Shown here: positions 33,481 to 46,181 of the stretch, piece by piece
How positions within the stretch are numbered: position 1 is the stretch's first letter
How the letters are laid out: each line of letters starts with the position of its first letter
Assembly: GCA_003254925.1 (NCBI GenBank)
Contig: QANZ01042480.1
Span: 152,066-216,065 of the forward strand
Origin: Chamaecrista fasciculata
Lineage: Eukaryota; Streptophyta; Magnoliopsida; Fabales; Fabaceae
Length of the DNA stretch: 64,000 nt
Direction of reading: 5' to 3'
Program-made: the position numbers and the translations under genes
The notes under the pieces: model-generated
What the model was told of the DNA's origin: nothing
The model's input: the letters and a program-made list of their open reading frames with translations, nothing else
Databases searched by the model: none

Positions 33481-35079
33481 TAATTAATTTATCGTAATGC
33501 TAAATAAGAATGAATTTCGTGTCTTCAACTGCGATAATCAGTGATGGGTTTGATTATCTACAGTCCTTATCTTATCGGTAAAAGACGCGCAAGTCACAGT
33601 CCGAAAGTATTAGTAATTATCTCATTAAAGTACTAATTGTAGAGTTATTTTGGAGAAGAGTATTTTGATAATATATATATATATATATTGATATATATAT
33701 ATATACCATTCATTAATAACAATTTGGAAAACACACTCAAATCTTTACATCTACCCATTTGGAGTCACGAAGAAAGTTCATTAATACTTTCATTGCAATG
33801 TTTAAAGTTTATCATCTTATTTATCTCCCTCTTTCTCTTCAAACCCTAAGTATGAGTTACAAATGTGAGAAAAATAGTAATCACTATAAGTCGATAACTA
33901 CGATGAAGGTGCGACTATAAGTTTGGAGGGACCATTAAGATTTTCAAATTGAGATTTTCTTTTATAATTTTTTTGAGAGTATTGTTTTTCTTTTAATCCA
34001 TCCTCCTTGGCAGTAGTATATATGTGCATTTAACGAGACCACCTTATTATTTAACGTGCATATATATCCTCTGATCAAATGACACTTGACATCTAAAGGA
34101 TTTAATAATTAACAATTGTGATTATATATTTAGGGGTCAAATCATATATTTTCATCATTCAAATGACTAAAAAGCTTGAACAAAGTGGCGAGACCTAGAA
34201 TAAACAGCTTGAACAAAGTTCATACAACGCACTAAAGTAAGAGATCGAAGGCAAGAGGAAGATGTGAATTTTCTATAACATTATTCAATTAGGTATGTTG
34301 CTTATATCCAAACTATGTGAATGAGGGCAATAAAAAAATATTAGCTAAAAGAATAACGAACCGAATCTAGTAGATTCTAACTAGAAATATCTAGCTCCTA
34401 TACCTAATTGAATCATAAACAAGAGAGATAAAAATTAGTTAAGCTTACTGATAAATTACAGTAATAGAAGGACAGTCTCATGTGATTATAGCTAACGTGT
34501 TAACGTGAAAGCACAAATTTAGGGGATTGATTAGTGGTGATGGTATATCCACTAATGAGGTTGATATACTTTAATAAATAACCTTATTTTACTAACAAGA
34601 GACTGGTCTAAGTGATAAGCGATTTGATATTGTTTAAACAAGGTGTTAAGGTTTAAGACCTTGTGAATGTAGACTATCCCGCTCTAGTTAGGAGCATGAT
34701 GTGGGATTGAGTTCGATTAAAAATCAAGTGGATAACCAAAAATCAAGTGGTTTACACATATTTCACTTTAATACGGTGGTCATATGCGTGTCACGTGTTC
34801 ACTTATCATTAAATATTAATGGAAGTGAACCTCAGTGACTCATTGTATTAACGGTGGTGGTCATGAAGCGAACCACATTCACAACATACCAAAATAAAAT
34901 ATGTGCAAATCATAGGATACAAAAATGTAATTTTCTTTTAATTTATTGCATTATGCTTCATTTAAAGTATTGACATATCATCTTACAAAGTTTTTTATCC
35001 TTTGCGTTTCGGTATAATAGCAATTTATTAAATTATAATTGAAAAAGTAGGAAAAATAAAATTATCTACTTAGTATGTG
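33481..35079. other. Intergenic, no gene seen
   Basis: AT-rich, with (AT)n at about 33670-33705 and no convincing frame on either strand. Confidence 0.4.
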
Positions 35080-35625
35080 ACAGAATTTATGATAGATTTC
35101 GTCAGAGGCAATTTCAGTTTTGTGATTAAAAAAATATATATCCGTCCCAAATTTGGGACGAAATTGTGAACAACTAGGGGCGTCATAGTAGCTAGTGTGG
35201 GAAAAGAAATCGATATTTCTGACAGAAATCCATCACAAAATATGATGGAACAAACTCTGTCGCAAACATTACAAAGAAAATTCTGTCCAAGATTGTGACA
35301 AAAAATAATTGTCACAAGATCTAATCACAAATTTGTGACAACAATTTGTCACAACTCAAATACCTTCAAAATCTTGGGATGAACACTTTTCAAGTTTTCT
35401 TGAATTTTGTTTTGTCACAAACTTCTCATAACTTTTTGGTGACACATTTTTCCGTCACAACTCAATTGGGGACAATATATAAAGACTGATCTCTGGTGAC
35501 ATATATCCTTTTTGCTGTAATGTTTGTTCTGCTTCAATAAAGAAAACAAAAGCTTGTGATGGAAAAAGTTGGTCACAACTCACAAAGTTAATTTGTGACA
35601 CATTTTTCCATTAAAAAAATGCAAA
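35080..35625. mobile_element. Cluster of short gtcaca/tgtgac repeats, possible transposon end
   Basis: About 15 copies of short words such as gtcacaa, tgtgaca and gtgacaa in both orientations within 550 bp. Such subterminal motif clusters occur at the ends of CACTA and some other plant DNA transposons. No terminal inverted repeat or transposase was found, so the class is open. Confidence 0.35.
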
Positions 35626-36095
35626 TACCCCTTACTTTTTTATTATTTTTGGCCTGATAAAATACCCCCTTCAATTATAATCTGACTGCAAATAGTCCTC
35701 TTAACTATCAAACTTTACAAATGCTCATTTCAACTATGGCTTAGTTACAATTTACAAATGTCACTAGAAACTATATATCAAACCTAGTAAATAGTCCCCT
35801 TAATTAGCAAACTTTACAAATAATCAATTCAATCAACTATGTCCTAGTTACAAATATCACTAGAAACTATCAAACCTAGGATACTAAATACCATCTTTCA
35901 ATTATATGAAAGATGTTTTTTTTTTTTAACAAAATCAACTTCCATTCCATTTCAATTATATGAGTTAAATATATATATATATTTATTGTGAAAGTTCATG
36001 TATTATTTGCTAAATTTTGTAGTTTGAAGAGGTACTTACAACTGGATTATATTATAGTTAAAGGAGAGCATTTGTTTTTTTTTTTTTTTTTTTTT

Positions 36096-36170
36096 NNNNN
36101 NNNNNNNNNNNNNNNNNNNNNNNNNNNNNNNNNNNNNNNNNNNNNNNNNNNNNNNNNNNNNNNNNNNNNN
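36096..36170. other. Assembly gap (75 N)
   Basis: A run of N after a poly(T) stretch. The true length and content are unknown. Confidence 0.99.
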
Positions 36171-37094
36171 TCTAAGAAAAATGTTCACATTTATTGTTCC
36201 GAGAATACTTCGAATTGTATAAATAAGAAACAACAATATTTAAAATAAAAATCAAATAAATTTATAATTAAGTTAAGTGAATTTAATTAAAATATAAAAG
36301 TAATAAAATTTTATTTTTTGATAAAAAATATCATTTTTAGATATTAAAATTTTAAAAATAGAAATATAACCAAAACTACAAAATATTTGTTCAAATCAAA
36401 GACATAAATTTTCTTTTTGCTCTAATTAACACCACAATATTTGGACCCAATCCTTTTTTTTTTAAAGATGCAATTTTTGAAATAGTTTAACAATCATATT
36501 CTTAAATCATACGAAAATAAATGGAAAATATTCAATATTTCACATATAGGTCGTTCAACAAAAAAAGTTGTAATTTCCTTTAAAAAAAGAGCAAAAAAGC
36601 TGTAATTTTTGTTTTGCTCCAAAATCACAATCTTAAATCATAGGAAAATAACAATCAGATGTGATGTGATCTTTTTAATATTCATATCTTCTTATAAGGA
36701 AAAATAATTACATTGATTTAAATGATATTGATTGAGAAGAAAAACAAAAAGAAATATTGGTCATATACTTGATCCTAAAACTATATTTTATTATGTTCAA
36801 TTTTTCAAAATTTCACATTTGCTTCACTATTAGTTCAAAATTTGATTTCTTTCAATTTTTTCATTATTTTTAACATAAATAATTGAGATTGACCATTAAA
36901 AAGAGGAAGAAAAATTTCTTTCTCAATCACAAATTAAAGATGAATAAATTTATATTTAATTTTTCTATTAAAAAGTGAAAAAAACAATTACATTTTTAAA
37001 TTAACAATGAAATAAATATTAAAATTTATAATTAAAATAAAATAAAAAATAATTTTATCATCAAAATGAAACAAACTTCATAATTTAGCCATTT
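36171..37094. other. AT-rich spacer with old MITE debris
   Basis: No gene. The 36800-37000 part shares words (ttgagattgaccatt, aatcacaaattaaagat) with the MITEs at 43343-43842 and 49621-50474, so it is probably a decayed relative. Confidence 0.4.
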
Positions 37095-37107
37095 GACTAA
37101 AGATATT

Positions 37108-37283
37108 TTTTTTTTATAACCATGGGTTTCCCTCACCTATCCATATCCATGTAACGGTTTAGGCGAAGACTAATCTCATTCGGGCTAGGAGCCAACAGTT
37201 AAAGCCCTCCCAACAATGTCAACTCCAAAACTCGAACCTAAATCCCTCGATGTGGGGTGCAGCTCTATTACCACCGCACCAAA
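37108..37283 (-). mobile_element. tRNA-derived SINE, family B
   Basis: Minus strand: box A-like GGTGCGGTGGTAA followed by box B GGTTCGAGTT and an A tail (T run on the plus strand at 37104-37115). Perfect 13-bp target duplication gactaaagatatt at 37095-37107 and 37284-37296. It is a different family from the three family-A copies. Confidence 0.85.
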
Positions 37284-37304
37284 GACTAAAGATATTGAAA
37301 AAGA

Positions 37305-37489
37305 AACCAAGTTTGGTTGGCCTAGTGGTCGAGCTCACTAGGTCGCTTAAGCAAGGCCGGGGGGTTCGAATCCCGCCTTGTGTATGCAGTAACCAATTGG
37401 CCAGCGGCAGACCCTTAAATGGAGCACAGATCCGCGAAAGATTAGTCCTTGACCTGTCGGGTTGGGGGATACCTTGGAAAACAAAAAAA
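37305..37489 (+). mobile_element. tRNA-derived SINE, family A (copy 3)
   Basis: Box A TGGCCTAGTGGTC and box B GGTTCGAATCC in tRNA-like spacing, the family body (cccgccttgtgtatgcag ... agatccgcgaaagatta) and an A run. Target duplication atattgaaaaaga at 37292-37304 and 37490-37502, partly overlapping the duplication of the SINE next to it. Confidence 0.92.
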
Positions 37490-37681
37490 ATATTGAAAAA
37501 GAGAAAGAAAGAGAGAGAAAATTATTTAGACTTTAGAGGGAATGAATATCTGAAATGGGGCCATACTAGAAATGCACCTTCCCATTTGCGTCTTATTGAC
37601 ACGTGGCTACTATTAATGCATTCATGGGCTGTGCCACTCACAAAACATTCCCTTCTCTCTCTCTCTGTCTTCTCAAAAACT

Positions 37682-37692
37682 GCTATAAAATA
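37682..37692 (+). promoter_or_regulatory. TATA box of the transporter gene
   Basis: CTATAAAATAG about 115 bp before the start codon, followed by a CT-rich leader (cttcttcttcccccttctgctc), the usual plant core-promoter pattern. The two SINEs end about 190 bp upstream. Confidence 0.6.
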
Positions 37693-37800
37693 GTGCCTTC
37701 TTCTTCTTCCCCCTTCTGCTCTGAAATTCACAGAGAAATTAAGATATATATATATATAGAGCCAGAAAAGAGACGTCGTATAGTGGAAGTTTTGTGTATA

Positions 37801-40800
37801 ATGGAAGCCGAAAAGAATCGCAGGCTACCACTCTCTGAATCCAAGCACGGAGAAAAATCTTCTATGACCAAAAAAGGAGTCTATGCTGCTTTATCTTACA
37901 TGTTCTGCGCTGGTTCGTTCATTTTGTTTCTTCTTCTTCTTTTTTTTTTGTCTTTTCAGAAATTTTTGCTTCAGCTTCAATTCTTCCTAGTTACTTATCA
38001 TTTACGTTGTAAGGTTACTAAATATAGGATTTATTTGTTGTTTATTTTATTTAACGCCTCATTGATTCCCCCCACAATGGGAAAAACCCCAGGGGCATTT
38101 GAATTGAAGATTTTCTGTTTTGGTTTTACTCTAGATATTTTAAATTAAGAAGTCAAAATTATTCTTTGAATCCAAAATATGAAGTCAGTTTCAATTATAT
38201 TCTAAAGTTTTTGGTTCAATAGTCTAGGACAAAACTTTCTTTTTTGTCGATTATACATTCAATTTAGAGTATAATTGACTCAAATGTGAAACATTAGAAG
38301 TATAATTGACCAAAATGTAAAATATTTGAGGTATAATTGACCAAAAAAAGCTTTGGGTACAACTTGAAACTTACCTCATACTTTGTAGGTACCAAGAATA
38401 CTTTAGCCAAATTATAAACTAACAAGAGATTGGTAAACGGGTTAGAGTTATAACTATTGAGGAACTTCCCACTATAGTGAGGTGCACGACGCGAGTCAAA
38501 TTGAAATTAGGGGCAAAGTTTCATATACTGGGTGGGCAACAAAACAATTTAAGAATTATTATTATTGGAGTTACTCTCAATAATCCCAATGGGAAAAGCT
38601 TGATGTATGAATAAGAATTGAGAATATTCAGGCTATGTTCCCATTTTTTGTTTGGATGAATGGTGGCGAGTTTTTCCACTTTAGTAGTGTGAGTTATACT
38701 GAAGTCAGCATCTCACAGGAACAGTTATAATAGCCTTATTATTATGTGGTCCATCAATGGAATGTGTCAACTTCACAAATTCAAATCATATATATATATA
38801 TATATATATATGTACCCGCACTAACTTTAGTGAAAGTAGCACAATGGTAGAGTTCTCACTACATGAATTATGGTTTTAAGGGTTTATTTATTTCTCCTTG
38901 AGGTTAACATCACCTAGAGTTAATATCATGCTGCCATAGTGCATCATCTTTGGAGGTATGTCGCATATAATTGGGTTTACAAAAGATGGTAAAACCTAGT
39001 AAGAAGCAAAGGAAGTGTTTAAAGTTCTCTACACAAGCATGCAAACAAAATATGTGGTAAACAAATGGTGAGTTATATCATAATGCGATTCTTAAAAATT
39101 AGAGTAAACTGACAACTTGGTCTTCGAAAGATTACTGAGCTGACAATTCGGTCCATGAAACACTGAAGTACACCGTTTAGTTCCTGAAAGAATTAAACGG
39201 TATACTCTTAAGTATATGAAAAGGAATAAACTGTGTATTCCAATCTTTTAGGAACTGAGTTGATAATTTACACTAAAAATTATTACTCTAACTTGAATTT
39301 ATAAATTGTTGATGGAAACTTAAATAGTTTATATCTGTTACTTATTTTATTTTCTATATATTTAATTTCCATTTCGTGACATGGCCCAAATGTGTACTGC
39401 CTGTTTTTTTTTTTATATAAGAATATGCATACTAACAGTAACCATAATAATTCCAACTTTTTCCATGATAAGAATCGGTATATATGGTTTAAACTATGGG
39501 GTTTCTTACTAGCTAGGATATTTAATGCGGAAAAAGTTACAAATATTGAAATTATAGTGTATAATCATGATTCATACTTTGTAGTATGCAGGGGTAGCAT
39601 TTCTCTTTCTTGTAATCTTTTTACATTTATATGTTGCAATACTAGAAAATCTGCTTTATTTTTTTTTTAATCCTTCTCTGTGTATACTTTTCTCTTCTAC
39701 CTAATGGTTCAACTGAGCAGCTGTGTCCATCTAACATCATAAAATTATTGATTCTTCAGTTCTCCTTGTCATGCTCAACAAAGCAGCCCTCTCTTCTTAC
39801 AATTTTCCATGTGCAAATGTCATTATAATTTTTCAGGTAGCTAATTTTTTAAGATGGTTTCTGGAATTTTTTTTTAATTTTCTTAGTGCTTCTCAAAAAT
39901 CAGTCGCTTAGTCCTTAATGTCAGCTTTTTGTATTGAATAATGACTAAATCCCATATATTAGTCACTATAATTCTCTCCCTCCCTCCCTCCATGTCTTGG
40001 TTTGATGCACATCCCATCTCTCAGATACATGTAATCTATAGTTTCAATTATTTGTTATATAGCAAGAATTTGTTATTTTTTCCCTTTGATGCTGAAAATT
40101 TATTTGTCATGTTTGTTACAGCTGGTTTGTTCATGTTTGATTCTCTATGTGATGAAATACTGGAAGATCATTTCTTTCACAGTCAGCGAACCCCAGAGCA
40201 GTTCGAACAACCCAGCAACTCTTGTGTCTTTTAAGATATTAGCTCAAACACTTCCTCTTTCATTGACATTTTTGCTATACATGGTTAGTATTTTGTAAGA
40301 TATATCATTATTTGTTTTTCCAGACAATAAATAAAAACTTTTCCCTAATAATACCTACTTATATGGTGAAAGTTGGTGACCATGGAATCTGTGCGTGGCA
40401 TAAATGTTCCCATGTACACCACTCTTAGACGAACTACTGTGGTCTTTACAATGATCGTGGAGTATTTTCTGACAGGGCAGAGGCATTCATATTTTGTTAT
40501 TACAAGGTATAGCACTCCAATACCTCTCTTCCAAGTTATAGTTGTTCTCAAGTCAATGATAACAACTAAAGGAGAATGATTATATGGTCCTTTTGATTTG
40601 TGCATGCCTTCAATTTTGCGTGTTCGGTTCCTTGAGGAACATGGTGCCATTGTAGTACTTGAACACGCTAGAATGTTGCTAACACAAAAACTGCTAATTC
40701 AATGATTCATGATCGGAAATTTATTTATTTTTTTTTTATGGACAAAAGCGGCTGTCTATGGAGTTAACTCTACAAATAAATGAATAAATAAACAAGTCTC

Positions 40801-43800
40801 TTCAATTTGGAGTTATTTGCTTTGCTCAAATTTTGTTCAAGTGGGTAATCGAGTAACTTTTATAGTTTAGATTTTAATAGTAAATTAAGTAGGTTATACA
40901 TCTTGAATTGAATTTAAGTCATGATATGATCTGGTTTTCAAACTAGCATAATATAATCACTGGAGAGCTAGAGTTTCCAAATGACACTGGTAAAACTTGA
41001 GTTGGAATAATTCATACATTTGAAGTGTACAAACGGAATTGAGGGCTGCAAGCTTTTGTAGTTTGAAGTGTAATAGAGTAAGTCATAATAACAATGATGC
41101 CTGTTCAACTGCTGAATTGAGCGCTTTGAATAATAGGCAATAAATTGCTTTGTTATCACTTCACAAGTTTTAAATGGAAGCAGGGGATAAAACTATATAA
41201 TCTTCTGAGTGGAAAATAAATCTAAAAGGTGGAGTGTGATGTCTGGATCTTGGGTTGCATTATTTAGCATGTGAATAAAGAGGAGGCAAATGCAGAAAGG
41301 AGATATCCATATTAAGTGTAACTAAATTTTGACAAGTCCTTTTCCCATTTTGACACTCTTAATATATTATGCTTTTGGGAACACTAACATTTAGCCACAT
41401 GTACATTATTCTCTCTTATGCTCTGCATATATGATAGTAGGAGGTTTGGTCTAATTATAATTTGCACAACATGGACTACATGTGTGCGTGTGTGTATTAT
41501 CAGGTCTCTTTACTCCATCAATTTTGTAGATAATAAACTTGCTAGAGAATTTTTGTTCAAATAATGCTTTTCCTGATGAATCCAAGGAGTTTATCAGTGT
41601 AGGGATAATCGTAGCTGGAGCATTTATCGCTGGAGCTCAGGACTTGGCATTTGATGCCTATGCATATTCAATTGTTTTTGTAGCAAACATCTGCACAGCA
41701 GTATATTTCTCTTCTATTTCTCGCATTGGTAGGCGGTTCAGTTTTTCTTTCTTTGGCTCATAAATTGGGTAGCTTTAATAACTTTGTAATGAATTTACTA
41801 TTTTTTAGGTAAAACCAGTGGCCTTAATACCTTTGGTCTTATGTGGTGTAATGGTAAGATTAAGTGGTCTATGGTGTTGTTTAAACTTCAAATTTATCTG
41901 TTCTGAATTTGGGTTTGTCTTAACTCCTAAGTTATATTTAGGTGTGATTTGTGGACCAATCTTATTGCTCTGGTCATCTATCAAAGGAGATCTGCAGACA
42001 ACATTGAACTTCCCTTATTTGTTTGATCATGGATTTCAGGTGCTTCTCTTTTATAAATGTTTGCATCAGAACATTCGTTAATTGCTTTTGATTGCCTGAA
42101 CTCTGAACCACCTTTCTTTATGAGCATTCACTAATAATGTTACTTGGCTTTAGTTTTCAACATATGTGGAAAAATATCTATGCCCTTGTACTTTTCTATT
42201 AACTAAATATCTAAATTAATTGAATTGCTGCCATTGCCAGTTTTGTTTTTGTATGAACTTCTTCCATTCCCAAATTGAACCCTTCAATTGAGATGTCACA
42301 TTTTTGGTTGCTAACCAAAGACATGTAGCATTTGCCATGTTGGTTTCGCTAAAGTAAAGCAGGACAAAAATATTAGTGTATATTGTTGAAAATTTAAAAG
42401 GGTAAACTATAAAAATGACCCATGTGGTTTGGCCTATCTACAATATGGTACCCTGTAGTCCAAAAATTTTAAAATTGGGGCATGTGGTTTGCACAGTTAA
42501 CACATTGGGGCTCTGGCATTAAAAATTAACTGCAGATGGCAGGTGAAAATCTCATTTTGATCCCTAATATTTGCACTATGTTCCGTTTTGGTCCTTAATT
42601 AGGGACTCAAATGAGATTTTCACCTAGCATTTGTAGTTAATTGTTGACAGCAAGACGGCCCCAATGTGTTCACGATGCAAACAATAGGCTGCAATTTGAA
42701 AATTTTTTAACCACATGGTACCATCTTGTAAATAGGTCAAACCACATGAACTATTTTTATAATTTATCCGACTTAAAATAAGTGCATTCTTTTCGTTCAT
42801 TATTTCTCCTTTATTTTTTTCATGATCAATCATCTATAACCATGCTGGTACGCTCTTAACGTTTCTGATAACTTCATTTTGTTGATGATCAAAATGATGA
42901 GTAAAAGTCATATATTGATGCAGCTCACGATGACACTATGCTTGAATAAACTATATCTACTTATATGCAATTCACAAGTTTATCTTAAACCCTGATGTAC
43001 TTTTTTACCATTTCTTTTCTAAAGAGATCGCAATTATGTTTGTGTAACCAGGATAATTCCTAACATTGCGTATTTTACTATGTGTGACAAATGATAATTT
43101 GGAGGAACATTTAGATTTGCTGCTTTCATTGGCGTTTTTTGCAGGCTGTGGTACTTCTTTCCTGCATTTTGGCTTTCTTCATAAACTACTTCTCGTTCTT
43201 AAATACAACTATAAATTCAGCCCTTACTCAGACAATTTGTGGAAATTTGAAGGTTAGTAATAATATCTTTGCCTATTTTTTAGCATCAAGTTTGTTTCTG
43301 TTGTTTTGGTGACCTGAAGTTATTGGACTTTTGTAACATATAGGTCAAATAGTCATTTTGGTCCTCAAACTATATATGGGGTGAGTTTCATATTGGTCCT
43401 AAAACTATCTTTTTTTTCGTTTTGATTCTCAAATTTTCACATTTGTTCCGTTTTGATCTCCAAAAAGTGATTTCGTTTATTAGTTTTCGTTGTTATTTTT
43501 AACCTGGACAATTAAAATTGACCATTTCTCACTTATGTGTCATAATAAGTGAGTGAGTTGGCAAAGAGAGAAAATATTTCACTCTTTGAAAGAAAATCTT
43601 CACTTTTTGAAAGAAAAATCAAGCAAAAATTTATCTTCAATTTGTGATTGAAAATGAAAATCTTTCTTTTTCTTTTTCTTTTTCAATTTGACACATGATC
43701 CATCTCAATAGTCCAATTTATAAATAATGGCAGAAATTGGACGAAATCACATTTTGAGGGCCAAAACAAAACAAAAAAACAGTTTTAGGACCAAAATGAA

Positions 43801-44143
43801 ACATACCCGATAGTTTGAGTACGAAAATGAGGTTTTGACATAAAATATATCAATGTATTGTGTGCTTCTATAAAGATAATTTTATCTTGTCCTGAAATAT
43901 AATTTTAGGATCTTTTCACTATTGGGTTTGGCTGGCTCATATTTGGAGGACTTCCATTTGATATGGTAAATATACATGATACATCCATATATTCTCTTGT
44001 CTGGACTTTTATAGTGAAATTTTTCATTATTATCATTTATTTATTAAAATCTTGCCTTGTGTTTCCAGCTTAATGTTCTTGGTCAATCACTTGGTTTTCT
44101 GGGTTCCTGTTTGTACGCCTATTGTAAACTAAATGGAATATGA
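37801..44143 (+). CDS. Nucleotide-sugar transporter, UGNT1-like, 10 exons, 332 aa
   Basis: Golgi/ER membrane antiporter of the NST/TPT (EamA-like) family. The sequence agrees best, from memory, with Arabidopsis UGNT1 (At4g32272), a UDP-GlcNAc/UDP-GalNAc transporter. Exons: 37801-37912, 39760-39836, 40122-40283, 40373-40506, 41598-41728, 41809-41853, 41942-42039, 43145-43252, 43909-43965, 44069-44143. All introns are GT-AG and the phases join to 333 codons including the stop. Family motifs include LVMLNKAALSSYNFPC (residues about 40-55), VRGINVPMYTTLRRTTV, SGLNTFGLMWCNG, TTINSALTQTICGN and GLPFDM. About ten hydrophobic segments are expected. No lysine ER-retrieval tail (ends CKLNGI). Start: first ATG after a TATA box, followed by a short hydrophilic cytosolic N-terminus. 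Introns 7 and 8 carry MITEs. Substrate is inferred from the family only. Confidence 0.92.
42400..42769. mobile_element. MITE in transporter intron 7
   Basis: Long inverted ends of about 38 bp: gggtaaactataaaaatgac at the left and, inverted from the right, cggataaattataaaaatag, both leading into a tgtggtttg.cctat block. About 370 bp, no coding content. The class is not assigned. Confidence 0.7.
43343..43842. mobile_element. MITE in transporter intron 8
   Basis: Inverted ends: ggtcaaatagtcattttggt at the left, and at the right aaaatgaggttttgaca preceded by atagtttgag. About 500 bp. The same family as 49621-50474 by shared interior words (tttatcttcaatttgtgatt). No coding content. Confidence 0.65.
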
Positions 44144-46181
44144 AGACAACCTTCATGCTTTCTGTTCATATGCAGGCCATATCTGCTTGGAGAATTTTTA
44201 TAGAAAAATCTAAACAAATAGAAATATTTGTTTTCTTTTTCTTTTTCTTTTTGTTAAATAATATAATAGGGAAGTTAATTGATATTAGGAATTGCAACTA
44301 CTACCGAAGTTGATAATTTTCCTTCAATTGTAAAATTCCTCATAATTTTGTAAAAGGTTATAATTGATCTTGTGATCAATTAGTTTCATTGTAATTGTCT
44401 AAGTTGGACGTTCAATCTTTTTTCTTTTTATGGCCCAAAGTTGGACATTCAATCTAACCATATAATTTGTGTATATATATAAAAAAATCCAACCATATAA
44501 TATATGTAATTTTTTCCCCCTTTCCTTAGTATGATCAATCCATTTAGCCGGTTTATCACCACTATCTCAAAGTTCTCCATGGCAGCCCAAGCTTAGGAAT
44601 TGGAGAAACTTAAGAGACGTATTTTTGTAAAATTACTCCAAAATGAATTAATAGGCTTTGCGTGCCCTAACGGGCAAGCAAATATGTATGTAAAATATAA
44701 AATTATTTAACAATAATTTGTTAAAGAGAATATCATATGGTACCAAAGTGTCACTTTTTAAATCACCGGGTACTAAAGTGAAATATGACCAAACTATAGG
44801 GTACCAAAGTGTAATTTATCCTTTTTTTATGGAGTTTAAAATATTAATGAAAATCAAAAGTAATTTGTATAGGGTGAGACTTGAGAGAATATGGGCTAGA
44901 GGAAAGTGGGTAATTTTTTTGTTTCTTTTTTAATTTTTTAATTCAATAATTTTGACCAACCATAAAGGGGTGGAGCCATATAATATAAGATAAGATAACA
45001 TATAACAGGGAATCAAAAGAGAAAATAAAAAAGTTTTAGAAGTGCTTTTGAAAGGTGATAGTGAAGAAGCTCAATTAATTTGGTGTAGGGGCCTTTATTA
45101 AGGTAACCAAAGCAATCACTTAAAAAGATTCTTTGACAAAGGGTGTCATATATACTCCCCAACATATACCTTATTCTAACCCCCAATGACTCAGAAGTAA
45201 AGATTGCACATGCACTCATTTAAGGGTTTTCAATCCAGTTAAAAGAATTAAGATTTTATCTCACTTTTTAATGAAAAGGACCAAAATTTTAAAGCTATTA
45301 AAATAAAAACTCATTGACCTCCTATTACTGATGATTGTCAGCCCATTCCTAGTATTCTTAGTACCTTAATGTTCTCTGTACTTTAACATTTTATAGGAGA
45401 TCCTCCTTATGAAAAGACAAATTTCCTTAACTTTTCTTTTGAACCTTAAGTTTTGAACCCTTGTCGACTTTATATGGTATGTAGATGCCTTTTTAACCAA
45501 CGTATTAGCAATCAACCATTCTAGAAAGAAGATTTTCTTGGTTAGTCTTCCAAAATCTTTGGGGAAAAAGAATAGATAAAGGTAGAAGTCAAATAGGTAT
45601 AATAATATGAAGGTTAGAGAGTTGGTTGGTCCAAGTAATAAGCGACTTATATGATTTAAGTAAAATTTCAAATTGTGAACTTTGTAAACATAGCTAACTT
45701 TATTGAAATAAAGTCTCTCCCACTATATATAGCCAAGTGTACCACAAAAGCCAAGTCTAAATAGTAGAAGCGACACCCCAAAGACTGGACAAGCAATCAT
45801 AAAAATACCTTATAAACATTTAAGATATGGACAATATATTATATAAAATAAATAAATCAAAATGATCTTTAGGAGAAAGGTGAAGCAAGTTGAGTTGGTG
45901 CAAGAGAAGTGTGTCTTTATTGTATTCGCAAGCAGACAACCAACCTTGACCTGATTGCCATGCATCACTGAAACATACCCATATCACCTTCACATGCAAT
46001 TCCAAAACCTCTAATTAATTAACTTCATCACTCTCTAATAATTTCTCAACATTTCATGGCCACCGACATTAATATATTTTTAGCACTTTACTCAATTTCT
46101 ATTTTTTTAGCAAATATAATCCAATATATGGCATTTAATTTTCAGGTGAATAGAGAGATTGATTAGAGATGGAAGGAATAT
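44144..46181. other. Intergenic, no gene seen
   Basis: The transporter 3' flank, then AT-rich sequence. At 44652-44690 the word ggctttgcgtgccctaacgg recurs in diverged form at 24240 (ggctttgcatgttctaaagg), both followed by a ..gcaaat block, so a small dispersed repeat is present. No frame on either strand is convincing. Confidence 0.4.

Noticed and set aside
35988..36248. Frames on both strands across the N gap
   Set aside because: They contain unknown residues and only poly-Phe or poly-Lys from the T run.
37305..37489. Possible tRNA gene (box A and box B present)
   Set aside because: No full cloverleaf or acceptor stem. The A tail, target duplication and two further copies show a SINE.
40345..40650. 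101-codon minus-strand frame in the transporter locus
   Set aside because: Opposite of exon 4 (40373-40506). The exon's splice sites and family motifs are on the plus strand.
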